64,000 bases of DNA, taken from the NCBI RefSeq assembly GCF_003014755.1, contig NZ_PYAW01000007.1:1-64000 (forward strand), read 5' to 3'. The notes beneath the pieces are model-generated. The model did not search any database, had not been told where the DNA came from, and saw nothing but the letters and a program-made list of their open reading frames with translations. Both the position numbers and the translations under genes were made by a program. This document shows, in pieces, positions 39,194 to 47,211 of this stretch (position 1 is the first letter of the stretch; every line of letters begins with the position of its first letter). The DNA is from Chitinophaga niastensis (lineage in GTDB: Bacteria; Bacteroidota; Bacteroidia; Chitinophagales; Chitinophagaceae).

Positions 39194-40211
39194 ATTCGTT
39201 GATTTTTCTTCGTCTTGATTTATTGAACATCAGTCCTTTTTCTACTCCCTTGCGCATTTCCGCCTGCTCTTCTACCGGCAGTGCATGTACCGTCTGACAA
39301 GCTTCACTGCAACAACCATCATATTTTTTAGCACAGGATTCACATTGAATGAATAAAAGGTGACAACCTTCGTTCAAACAGTTGGTATGTGTATCACATG
39401 GTTCTCCACACTGATGACAATGGCTGATGATATCCTCACTGATACGTTCGCCAAGCCGGTCATCAAATACAAAGTTTTTACCTTTAAATTTAATGGGAAG
39501 TCCTTGCTGACGGGCTTTGTTAGTGTATTCAATAATACCACCTTCCAGGTGGTAAACATTATTGAAACCATTATGCAGCATATAGGCAGATGCTTTCTCG
39601 CAGCGGATACCTCCGGTACAATACATGATGATATTCTTATCTTTTTTATCTGCCAGCATATCTACTGCCATTGGCAGCTGATCACGGAAGGTATCTGAGG
39701 GAACTTCAATGGCGCCTTCAAAATGCCCTACCTCATATTCATAGTGGTTGCGCATATCCACGATCACGGTATCCGGATCGGCAGACAATTCGTTGAATGT
39801 TTTAGCATCTACGTAACGGCCACGGTTGGCCATATCAAAAGCGGGATCTTCGATGCCATCGGCCACAATCTTATCGCGCACTTTGATCTTTAATACGAAA
39901 AAGGATTTGCCGTCGTCGTCTACAGCTACATTAAGGCGGATACCATTGAGGATGTCAATGGCATACAGCTGTTGCTTAAATGCCTCAAAGTGCTGCTCAG
40001 GAACGCTCAATTGGGCATTTATACCTTCATGTGCTACGTAAATACGTCCGAATGCATTCAATTTGAAAAGGAACTCGTACAATTCATCCCGGAAAACCTT
40101 TGGGTCGGGAATTTTCGCGTACTGGTAGAAAGAAATAGTAACACGTTTGAATGTTTCCAATACCAGCCGTTGTTTCAACTCGGCGGCGGATACTCTGTTA
40201 TGTAATGCCAT
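39192..40211 (-). CDS. trhO: tRNA uridine(34) hydroxylase / rhodanese-like protein TrhO (YceA)
   Basis: TrhO proteins hydroxylate U34 of some tRNAs to ho5U using prephenate-derived chemistry. The 339-residue sequence has the acylphosphatase-like N-terminal domain (VTISFYQYAKI, YVAHEGINAQLSV), the rhodanese domain with VDMRNHYEYEVGHFEGA and the active-site loop YCTGGIRCEKA (C198, C204), and a C-terminal Cys-rich region (about 268-312, nine or more Cys in CxxC-like pairs) likely to bind zinc. Length and motifs match the family. The gene is convergent with the RND operon. Confidence 0.92.
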   Translation of the reverse strand: MALHNRVSAAELKQRLVLETFKRVTISFYQYAKIPDPKVFRDELYEFLFKLNAFGRIYVAHEGINAQLSVPEQHFEAFKQQLYAIDILNGIRLNVAVDDDGKSFFVLKIKVRDKIVADGIEDPAFDMANRGRYVDAKTFNELSADPDTVIVDMRNHYEYEVGHFEGAIEVPSDTFRDQLPMAVDMLADKKDKNIIMYCTGGIRCEKASAYMLHNGFNNVYHLEGGIIEYTNKARQQGLPIKFKGKNFVFDDRLGERISEDIISHCHQCGEPCDTHTNCLNEGCHLLFIQCESCAKKYDGCCSEACQTVHALPVEEQAEMRKGVEKGLMFNKSRRRKINE

Positions 40212-40300
40212 AGTTTGCCTGAAATTTTAAGGACACTTGCGTTGTGAACAAAACTTCAACCAATCCTTCCTGATTATAAAAGAAAAAATTGATTAGTGCG

Positions 40301-40308
40301 CAAAGGTA
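40301..40308 (-). promoter_or_regulatory. trhO: Candidate -7 box for trhO
   Basis: TACCTTTG on the minus strand matches TAnnTTTG. It implies a leader of about 85 bases. No TTG at the expected spacing upstream was seen. Confidence 0.3.
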
Positions 40309-40325
40309 GCATAATTCAGGGAATA

Positions 40326-40532
40326 TCAGGAGTGGTAAGGGTCTGATTCTTTACTCCATTGATACAGCGTATGTAAAGAAAACCAGGCTATAGCACTGAT
40401 AATGAAGATGTAACCAATAAATCCGGGCGTTCGCAGTTCCACTGCTCCCGGCAGGTCGTTTATTTCTGTAATATAGGCTGCAGCAGCCATCAGGATACCT
40501 GACAGGAGTGCAAAAAGGGCTATACGTTTCAT
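40326..40532 (-). CDS. Small two-TM membrane protein, function unknown
   Basis: A 68-residue protein with two hydrophobic helices (about 3-20 and 37-55) joined by a short loop containing TEINDLPGAVELRTPGF and ending in a hydrophilic tail. The ATG at 40532 is chosen because the first TM helix starts there; the frame runs open 21 codons further upstream without hydrophobic content. It resembles no family I can name. It is encoded upstream of trhO on the same strand with a 114-base gap. Confidence 0.55.
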   Translation of the reverse strand: MKRIALFALLSGILMAAAAYITEINDLPGAVELRTPGFIGYIFIISAIAWFSLHTLYQWSKESDPYHS

Positions 40533-40703
40533 AGCGCATACGGTTTCGAAGGTGATCTTAAATTTGGTACTTACGTGTGAGTAAAATGTGCACATCGCTA
40601 CTCCAAATATTACTTACCTTACTAACGTAAAACCTCTATCAAAGGTTTACAATCGCTAAAAAAAATAATTATTCTTTTATAACTATTTGATAATTATTGT
40701 ATA

Positions 40704-40711
40704 TATCTTTG
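40704..40711 (+). promoter_or_regulatory. Candidate -7 box upstream of the 41-codon ORF
   Basis: TATCTTTG matches TAnnTTTG. An upstream TTTG (40686-40689) is closer than usual, with 14 rather than about 19 bases between. The predicted leader is about 80 bases. Confidence 0.35.
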
Positions 40712-40794
40712 TAATTAAGTTACGACCCCTGATTGGCACCCTTTTTGAAAATTAGTTTGAGAAGCAATATTGTTTAACCCGAAAATGTTATGTT

Positions 40795-40920
40795 ATGATG
40801 AGTATTTACATTTCTTACTTTATTTATGCGATTGTCGCTATCTGGATCTACAGATTACTGGCGTACTTCTTTGATGAGAAGAAGGAGCTGAAAGGCAGAA
40901 AAAAATCAGTGAAGTTTTAA
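40795..40920 (+). CDS. 41-residue single-TM small protein
   Basis: The frame ATGATGAGTATTTACATT and onward gives a 41-residue peptide with one hydrophobic, aromatic helix (about 3-24: IYISYFIYAIVAIWIYRLL), then DEKKELKGRKK, a positive-inside tail. It has a -7 promoter box upstream and a hairpin downstream, so it looks like a complete small transcription unit. A second ATG at 40798 could be the start. No homologue is recognised. Confidence 0.6.
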   Translation: MMSIYISYFIYAIVAIWIYRLLAYFFDEKKELKGRKKSVKF

Positions 40921-40942
40921 TTGATTATGTGCGTGTGGAGAT

Positions 40943-41000
40943 ACGGAGATTTTGTTACCTGGCAAGCTATCATACCATATGGTGATAACAAGATCTCCGT
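40943..41000. terminator. Hairpin between the small ORF and the DUF5686 gene
   Basis: Arms acggagattttgttacc (40943-40959) and ggtgataacaagatctccgt (40981-41000) pair with one mismatch and a small bulge. It lies between convergent genes, 23 bases after the small ORF and 9 bases before the DUF5686 stop. Confidence 0.6.
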
Positions 41001-41009
41001 CATCGTTTA

Positions 41010-43532
41010 TCAGTTCGTCTTAAATTTTACTGCATTACCTAATATTCCTCCAAAACCAACTCTCACGCCTACACGTGTAGCGTCCTTACTCTGATAACCG
41101 GCTACTACATCTACCCTGATCATTTTCAGGATATTTTCAATACCCCCAAATACTTCTACATAATTATTATCACTGTTTACATAGAAAGCATTAGAACCCG
41201 CTACCAGATTCCATTTCAGCCTGTTAAACAAAGGAATTTTATTGGTTAATAAACCATTAAAGTGATGCTCCACATTTGCCATGGCATAAAAAGGAGCAGT
41301 AGTACTGTATTTATAATAAGGTGCCAGCTGAAAACTGTTCAGGTACTTTATGTTATAAAATGTCTGGTTACCATTGAAGTGCTGGTAATCCGGAATCTGT
41401 ACGTTCCGGTCATTTATAAAACCGCCTACCCCAACATGATAACGGAATTCGCCAAACAATTTGAAGTTCATATTATCCTGTATGGAAAAATTCCATTTAT
41501 CAAAATCAACAATACTATTGCCGATATTCGGAATCCCTTTACTGTAGCCTACTTCAAAGGTGGGGTATTTGGAGCCGAAGGGAATTTTATGATCAGGTAG
41601 TTCTATAAATTGTTGCCCTGGCTGGAAACGAAAACTCATATCCAATACCAGTGCCTGGTGTTTTTTGAACGGAACATTCGCTAATTCATACGGATGATTA
41701 GGTGTAAATGTTTTGCGGTTATTCTGGAAGATAACAAAGTCGGTTGTGTTTTCTACCGGCATCCTGCTCTCGTAGGTAACGCCCAGCGAGAGCTTATCGT
41801 TTGTCTGGAAAGTACGGCTGTATTGTAAATGCCCAAACCAGTTCTCGTACAGCTTCATGTAGTTCTCTTTCAGGAGCAGGGTATAAAATTCATTGGTGAG
41901 GTTATCAATCGGATTATCCTGGTTGAACTGGGAAACACGCTTCCCTCCTGCCAGGCTCCAGTCGTTGCGGCCGAAACGTTTACGCACGCGGCTGCCATTG
42001 CTGAAATCAATTTGCGTGTAGGCGTTAAGGTGAGTATTGCTTAGACCGTAACGGATAAACGGCGATATCCGCAGGTTCTTTTCTCCTCCCAGGTTATAGT
42101 TCATGGTAGGTTCCAGTGCCAGCACCAAACCTTCTACTGTATTATATTTCATAGACTTCAACAGTCCTCTTACCCGCAACTCATTATATTGAATGGCGCT
42201 ATCACGGCGGAAATAATAATTGCGTCTTACACCACCCCATAATACATCCGTTACTTTAATGCGCTTTTGTTTTTTCTGCAGAGAGTCCAGCCTGTAACGG
42301 GAAAACGAAGAGTCGCGTTCCGCTTTGGCAGTGCTGTCTTTTTCGTGGTAATCCTTTGCCTCCGCAATTTCCAGCGGCACCGGCCGGATACTGTCCCAGT
42401 AAGCAATCCGTTTTTTATCAAAAGCGGAATCGTATTTCAGAAAAGTATTGTCAAAAAATTTGGGCGGGAAGTTTGGATGCACATTATAATCTGAATATAC
42501 ATTCACAAAATTTCCGGCCATGGCAAAGCCAAATTTATTGAATGACATATACATCACCTGGTCTTTCACGCGCCAGATATTAGCCGTTACAGGTACATGT
42601 GTTTGTCTTATTTCCAGTGTATCCATCAGCTCCAGCTGGTATTCGCCGGTGAGGATAAGGTCTGTGCTATGAATGCGCCAATCGTCATCTGTGATGAAGA
42701 TATAACCGGAAAACAGCGGCTCCTGTTTGCGCCGGGGTATTACTTTGATCTTATTAACTGTTTTACCATCTTCCAAAAATTCTCCTTCCAATCTATATTT
42801 ATAATAGAACAATGCATTTTCCGCAATGGGTGAAATGTAGCCCCGTGGCCCCATTTGCGTAATCACTGCCGCTACATTGTTGTCATAAAAACTAATGATG
42901 GCGGGGAAACTCAAACCGAATCCTCCACCGCTTTTGCGGGAAGAGATTACTTCCAGTTTCATTTTATCCGGTTGACGTGCAGATATTTTTGTAACAGATT
43001 CGGAAAGAAATATCATGCCCTTGCCTGTGCTATCTACACCCATTTCTTTTTTATCTACCTTCTGTCCCATAAATTTTTTGGGCACATCTTTCATACCTAC
43101 TGTTCCTTTGATATAGGACATACAAGTATATTCCTTCACCTGTTCCTGATAAAAACGTCTTTTCTTTATGGCTTGCCGGATGATGGCGTAGGCAGGATCT
43201 TCGCCACCTGCTTTCACTACTACTTCTTTTATCTGCAGGTTAATGGGTTGCAGCCTGAAGTCCAGTGTTTGCGTAGGTGCGTTCACGTTAAGCGGCGTTT
43301 CCGTTTTACGAAAACCTATATACTGACATACCACAGTATACTGACCAGGTGCCAGGTCCAGCTGATATTGTCCAGCAGCGTTGGTGGTAGTACCGGTAGT
43401 AGTACCTTTAATTAATACGGTAGCAAAAGGAAGGGGGTGATTTTTTTCATCCGTCACGCTGCCTTTGACCACGTTGGCCTGGCAATAGCTGGTGATGAAT
43501 AAGCAAAACAGGGTGGATAAATATTTCATCAT
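41010..43532 (-). CDS. DUF5686 family outer-membrane protein with carboxypeptidase-like domain
   Basis: The 840-residue product has a signal peptide (to about residue 20, SYCQA), a CarboxypepD-regulatory-like domain (about 22-110: GSVTDEKNHPLPFATVLIKG), a DUF5686 core (YAIIRQAIKKRRFYQEQVKEY) and a C-terminal barrel-like half ending RVGFGGILGNAVKFKTN. It looks like a Bacteroidota outer-membrane barrel without a TonB plug. Role unknown. The start at 43532 (MMKYL) is chosen as it opens the signal peptide; an ATG ten codons upstream (43562) is possible but adds polar residues. Confidence 0.85.
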   Translation of the reverse strand: MMKYLSTLFCLFITSYCQANVVKGSVTDEKNHPLPFATVLIKGTTTGTTTNAAGQYQLDLAPGQYTVVCQYIGFRKTETPLNVNAPTQTLDFRLQPINLQIKEVVVKAGGEDPAYAIIRQAIKKRRFYQEQVKEYTCMSYIKGTVGMKDVPKKFMGQKVDKKEMGVDSTGKGMIFLSESVTKISARQPDKMKLEVISSRKSGGGFGLSFPAIISFYDNNVAAVITQMGPRGYISPIAENALFYYKYRLEGEFLEDGKTVNKIKVIPRRKQEPLFSGYIFITDDDWRIHSTDLILTGEYQLELMDTLEIRQTHVPVTANIWRVKDQVMYMSFNKFGFAMAGNFVNVYSDYNVHPNFPPKFFDNTFLKYDSAFDKKRIAYWDSIRPVPLEIAEAKDYHEKDSTAKAERDSSFSRYRLDSLQKKQKRIKVTDVLWGGVRRNYYFRRDSAIQYNELRVRGLLKSMKYNTVEGLVLALEPTMNYNLGGEKNLRISPFIRYGLSNTHLNAYTQIDFSNGSRVRKRFGRNDWSLAGGKRVSQFNQDNPIDNLTNEFYTLLLKENYMKLYENWFGHLQYSRTFQTNDKLSLGVTYESRMPVENTTDFVIFQNNRKTFTPNHPYELANVPFKKHQALVLDMSFRFQPGQQFIELPDHKIPFGSKYPTFEVGYSKGIPNIGNSIVDFDKWNFSIQDNMNFKLFGEFRYHVGVGGFINDRNVQIPDYQHFNGNQTFYNIKYLNSFQLAPYYKYSTTAPFYAMANVEHHFNGLLTNKIPLFNRLKWNLVAGSNAFYVNSDNNYVEVFGGIENILKMIRVDVVAGYQSKDATRVGVRVGFGGILGNAVKFKTN

Positions 43533-43612
43533 ATCCCAAATGTAACTTCCAGCAGCTAACATGATAGATGCACAGACTGTTTTACCAGAAATTTAACAGC
43601 CTAGATAAGTAA

Positions 43613-43966
43613 TCAGGCAGCTGTTTTCACTGCCCGAACAAAGGCAGCAGTGCTTGCAGCCAAACCGGCTACCAGTGCTCCAAGGAAGGCACTCACCACA
43701 CCCATCAGCGGTGCACTTTTTACGTGCAGGATCATCTCACTCATACGATTTGCCAACAGGTGATCGTTGCGCACGTCCATATAAAAAGCGAGTACCAGCC
43801 ACAATACAAAGATGCTCATAAATGCACTGAAGAATGATTTACCCGGCGATAGCGGCAACAGCAACGTAACAAGGAAAGCCGTGAGCGGTGCGCTCCACCA
43901 CGGTAATACCATACCGGCAAGGTATGCGAGGATCAGGATCAGGAGAAAATGGGCAAAGGATTTCAT
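43613..43966 (-). CDS. Small membrane protein, function unknown
   Basis: The 117-residue product has three or four hydrophobic helices (about 5-22, 27-40, 46-63, 86-111). There is a conserved-looking loop FYMDVRNDHLLANRMSEMI between helices 3 and 4. It lies upstream of the DUF5686 gene on the same strand with an 80-base gap and may be co-transcribed. A large inverted-repeat element lies 50 bases upstream of its start. Confidence 0.65.
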   Translation of the reverse strand: MKSFAHFLLILILAYLAGMVLPWWSAPLTAFLVTLLLPLSPGKSFFSAFMSIFVLWLVLAFYMDVRNDHLLANRMSEMILHVKSAPLMGVVSAFLGALVAGLAASTAAFVRAVKTAA

Positions 43967-44016
43967 AATTCTAATATAATGAGAATTATTTGAATAGCGA
44001 AGATTTGAGTAGTATG

Positions 44017-44217
44017 GGAAGGCCTTCGGCCTTTGTCTTTCTCTCGATTAGCCTGATTTAGATGATTTTTCTGATTTCATCTTTCCTTAAAAAATATCCA
44101 TACCTTATTCAGTAAGCTTATTGAAATGAGATTTGAATCTTTATAAGAAAAAAATGAAATCAGAAAAATCATCTAAATCAGGCTAATCGAGAGAAAGACA
44201 AAGGCCGAAGGCCTTCC
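44017..44217. repeat. Large inverted-repeat element, copy A (64-bp perfect arms)
   Basis: Arms 44017-44080 and 44154-44217 are perfectly complementary, around a 73-base loop. Each arm starts with a nested palindrome (aaggccttcggcctt) and ends in four 9-nt units: tcgattagc, ctgatttag, atgattttt, ctgatttca. The loop shares atccatac and aagcttattg segments with copies B and C. It lies 22 bases downstream of the metZ stop. Confidence 0.95.
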
Positions 44218-44239
44218 TCCTTATTATAAAAAGCTCCTA

Positions 44240-45424
44240 TTATTTACTTTTCTCTAATGCCTGTTCAATATCTTCTAAAATATCTTTAATATTTTCCAGC
44301 CCTACAGAAATTCGTATAAGCCCTGGCGTTATACCCACAATAGCTCTTTCCTGATCGGTGAGTTTGGCATGTGTGGTACTGGCCGGATGAGAGGCAATAC
44401 TACGGCTATCGCCCAGATTAGCGGTGAGGGACAACAGTTGCAAGGCATTCAGGAAGCGTACTCCCTGAGCCAGACCGCCTTTGAGCTCAAAGCACACGAT
44501 GCCGCCGCCGCCACTCATTTGCTTTTTAGCTATAGCATATTGCGGATGACTGGGCAGAAAAGGATATTTTACGGACGACAAATACGGATTACTTTCCAGT
44601 GCCTGCGCCAGTTTGAGCGCACTCTCAGAGTGGCGTTCCATCCGTACGTACAGTGTTTCCATGCTTTTGCTCAGCACCCAGGCGTTAAATGGCGACATAG
44701 CCGGGCCGGTACTTCTGCAAAAAGTATGAATTTCTTTAATCAGTTCTTTTTTACCAACAACAGCACCGCCAAGTACGCGTCCTTGTCCGTCGATCCATTT
44801 GGTGGCCGAATGCGTGACAAGGTGAGCACCTGCTTCAATAGGTCTTTGCAGCACTGGTGTAGCAAAGCAGTTATCTACGTTGAGAATGATATTATGCTTA
44901 TTGGCAATTTTGGCCAGCAGTTCCATGTCGATGATCTCCAGTCCGGGATTGGATGGTGTTTCCACGAAGATCATACGGGTATTGGGTTTTATCATCGCCT
45001 CAATACCGCCCGGATCATTCATATCGAAGTAGGATGATTCAATACCCCACTTAGGCAGGAACTTAGTCACCACAGTATGCGTAGAACCAAAAATAGAGCG
45101 GGCAGACAACAAATGATCCCCGGCTTTCAGTAGCGCCATAAAGCTGGCGAAGATAGCACTCATGCCGGAGGCAGTAGCATAACCTGCTTCTGCACCTTCC
45201 AGGGCACACATCTTCTGTACAAACTCGTCTACATTGGGATTGCTGAAACGGCTGTAGATATTGAAGTCCGTTTCATCTGCAAAGGTAGCACGCATTTCTT
45301 CCGCATCATCAAAACAAAAGCTGGAGGTCAGGAACATTGGTGTAGAGTGTTCCATCTCATTCGTTCTTGCAGTTTGGATTCTTACGGCATTGGTATCCGG
45401 TTGGTAATGATTTTTTTTGTTCAT
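44240..45424 (-). CDS. metZ: O-succinyl/O-acetylhomoserine sulfhydrylase (Cys/Met metabolism PLP enzyme)
   Basis: The 394-residue enzyme is of the trans-sulfuration PLP family. The PLP Lys is K209 in THSATKWIDGQGRVLGG, the form typical of MetZ; other landmarks are YSRFSNPNV (57-65) and ETPSNPGLEIID. It would use sulfide and an activated homoserine to make homocysteine. metX, which makes activated homoserine, is 560 bases away on the opposite strand across osmC, so the cluster forms a direct-sulfhydrylation route to methionine. Acetyl versus succinyl specificity is unresolved. Confidence 0.85.
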   Translation of the reverse strand: MNKKNHYQPDTNAVRIQTARTNEMEHSTPMFLTSSFCFDDAEEMRATFADETDFNIYSRFSNPNVDEFVQKMCALEGAEAGYATASGMSAIFASFMALLKAGDHLLSARSIFGSTHTVVTKFLPKWGIESSYFDMNDPGGIEAMIKPNTRMIFVETPSNPGLEIIDMELLAKIANKHNIILNVDNCFATPVLQRPIEAGAHLVTHSATKWIDGQGRVLGGAVVGKKELIKEIHTFCRSTGPAMSPFNAWVLSKSMETLYVRMERHSESALKLAQALESNPYLSSVKYPFLPSHPQYAIAKKQMSGGGGIVCFELKGGLAQGVRFLNALQLLSLTANLGDSRSIASHPASTTHAKLTDQERAIVGITPGLIRISVGLENIKDILEDIEQALEKSK

Positions 45425-45446
45425 GGATATTGGTGGTTTCAGCAGT

Positions 45447-45866
45447 TTATGCGTTCAGTTTCACTTCCCAGGTCAGCTTGGTATTAGCCTGACGCAGGGT
45501 TTCCGCTACTGAGCAATATTTATTCATGGACAATTCCACGGCACGTGCGGCTTTATCTGCATCGATATTACCGGTGAGGTGAAATATGATGTGTGCAGTT
45601 TCCCACAAAGAAGGTTCTTTATCTTTTTCTCTATCGGCCTCAATTTCGATCCGAAAATCAGTTACTTCCTGGCGTTGTTTCTTCAGGATCATCAGCACAT
45701 CGATGGCAGAACAGCCACCAAGGCCCATGATCACCATTTGCATGGGTCTTACCCCATTGTTTTTACCCCCATTTTCCAGAGATGAGTCCATCAATACTTT
45801 GTGGCCGCCTTCATCTACTGCCTCCATGTTGAATCCGTCGTCAACTCTTTGTAATGCTATCTTCAT
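45447..45866 (-). CDS. OsmC/Ohr family protein
   Basis: The 139-residue product has the two conserved Cys of the OsmC fold, C52 (GLGGCSAIDV) and C118 (NKYCSVAETL). Family members reduce hydroperoxides through these cysteines; the YhfA-like subgroup, which this resembles, has unclear substrates. It lies 22 bases upstream of metZ on the same strand, almost certainly one transcript. The link to sulfur metabolism is positional. Confidence 0.9.
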   Translation of the reverse strand: MKIALQRVDDGFNMEAVDEGGHKVLMDSSLENGGKNNGVRPMQMVIMGLGGCSAIDVLMILKKQRQEVTDFRIEIEADREKDKEPSLWETAHIIFHLTGNIDADKAARAVELSMNKYCSVAETLRQANTKLTWEVKLNA

Positions 45867-45901
45867 AGTGAGTTATTTTCTGAAGCAAATATAATTAAAT
45901 C

Positions 45902-45966
45902 AATTGCGAATTACGAATTACGGGGAGGAAGGCCTCCGTAATTCCCATGAGTAATTCGTAATTTTT
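45902..45966. repeat. Imperfect hairpin built on AATTACG heptamers
   Basis: The left side reads aattgcg, aattacg, aattacg, gggagg; the right side carries the inverted aattacg units plus an extra insertion (cccatga). The inner part ggagg/cctcc pairs. It is related in sequence to the perfect hairpin at 29834-29900 and lies between divergent osmC and metX. Confidence 0.7.
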
Positions 45967-45984
45967 GAATCTGATATTGTAGTT

Positions 45985-47019
45985 TTGCGCAAATTCAAAG
46001 AAGCATTGTCGGCAAAGGTATTTCACAGTAAAGCAGCATTCCGGTTAGAGTCCGGCGAGGTATTACCCGAATTACACATCGCGTATCATACATATGGTAC
46101 GATGAAAGCGGATGGCAGTAATGTGGTGTGGGTATGTCATGCCTTAACGGCCAACAGTGATGTAGCCGACTGGTGGGCAGGTTTGATAGGAACAGACAGG
46201 GTAATAGATCCTTCGAAGCATTTTATTGTATGTGCCAATATCATCGGCTCCTGTTATGGCAGCAGCGGTCCGCATACCACCAATCCCGAAACCGGGCATC
46301 CCTGGTACTACAGCTTTCCGGCGGTTACAATCCGGGATATGGTACAGGCACATATGTTACTACGTCAGCATTTACAGATACCGCGCATCCGTTTACTTAT
46401 TGGTGGCTCTATGGGCGGTTACCAGGTACTGGAATGGGCACTTATAGAACCAACGGTCATTGGTAATTTGTTCCTGCTGTGCACCGGTGCGGCTGAAAGT
46501 GCCTGGGGTATTGCCATACATACCGCACAGCGACTATCTATAGAAGCCGATAACACCTGGAAATATGACTCCCACAGCGCCGGTTCAAGAGGACTGAAAG
46601 CCGCGAGAGCCATCGGAATGCTTACCTACCGCAACTATCAGACATTTGTGCGCGCACAATCTGAGCCGGATAAAGAAAAAACGGACGATTTCCGGGCATC
46701 TTCCTATATCAACTACCAGGGCGATAAACTGGTGAAACGTTTTAATGCCCAGTCGTACTGGCTGCTCACCAAAGCCATGGATAGCCACAATATTGCCCGT
46801 GGCCGTCATGAAGACATTACCACTTCCCTATCGCATATACAACAGCCTGCCTTGCTTATTGGCATCAGCAGCGATATTTTATGTCCGCCGGAAGAGCAAC
46901 AGCTTCTGGCAGCGCATCTTCCCAATGCCACCTATCACGAAATTGATTCTTCGTACGGACATGATGGTTTCCTGATCGAATTTGAAAAAATAGGGCACAT
47001 ACTCCGCGACTGGATGTAA
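45985..47019 (+). CDS. metX: Homoserine O-acetyltransferase family
   Basis: The alpha/beta-hydrolase acyltransferase activates homoserine with acetyl-CoA (or succinyl-CoA in some members). In the 344-residue sequence the nucleophile is S142 in GGSMGGYQVLEWA and the catalytic His is H326 in SYGHDGFLIE; CHALTANSD and GSCYGSSGPHTTNP are further signatures. No ATG fits the N-terminus: TTG at 45985 is used, with TTG at 46006 an alternative. A TAGTTTTG box overlaps the start (45980-45987), which slightly favours the later start. It is divergent from osmC-metZ. Confidence 0.92.
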   Translation: MRKFKEALSAKVFHSKAAFRLESGEVLPELHIAYHTYGTMKADGSNVVWVCHALTANSDVADWWAGLIGTDRVIDPSKHFIVCANIIGSCYGSSGPHTTNPETGHPWYYSFPAVTIRDMVQAHMLLRQHLQIPRIRLLIGGSMGGYQVLEWALIEPTVIGNLFLLCTGAAESAWGIAIHTAQRLSIEADNTWKYDSHSAGSRGLKAARAIGMLTYRNYQTFVRAQSEPDKEKTDDFRASSYINYQGDKLVKRFNAQSYWLLTKAMDSHNIARGRHEDITTSLSHIQQPALLIGISSDILCPPEEQQLLAAHLPNATYHEIDSSYGHDGFLIEFEKIGHILRDWM

Positions 47020-47045
47020 TAAGTAGCTATTAGCTGTTAGCAGCA

Positions 47046-47127
47046 AGCAGTTAGTTATCGTGCCCAAGAGCTAAGCGGATGTTGAAACCGCTAAATTATT
47101 CGCCCCGATAACCAGCCACTAACTGCT
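47046..47127. terminator. Complex hairpin after metX, TTAGnnn heptamer type
   Basis: agcagttag (47046-47054) pairs with ctaactgct (47119-47127); gttatcg pairs with cgataac; and an inner tagcgg-like gctaagcgg/ccgcta stem closes the loop. The preceding stretch (47029-47054) is tandem TAGCnnT heptamers. Likely transcription terminator of metX. Confidence 0.6.
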
Positions 47128-47167
47128 AAAGGCCAGTAGCTGTATTTTGTATCTGTTTTTTCCCTAT

Positions 47168-47191
47168 ATTTAGATTGAACCAAGTCTAAAT
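47168..47191 (+). promoter_or_regulatory. Candidate metalloregulator operator upstream of the TonB receptor
   Basis: 24-base imperfect palindrome: the left half begins ATTTAGATT and the right half ends AAGTCTAAAT, so 8 of the outer 9 positions pair. It ends 20 bases before the ATG. Its size and AT-rich half-sites fit a Fur- or DtxR-type site, and TonB receptors are common targets of iron regulators. Which regulator is inference. Confidence 0.45.
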
Positions 47192-47211
47192 CCATTTAAT
47201 TCCCACTGTGT

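Noticed and set aside
45867..45984. SAM-type riboswitch upstream of metX or osmC-metZ
   Set aside because: The 118-base gap holds only the AATTACG hairpin; no pseudoknot pattern of SAM-II or core of SAM-I was found.
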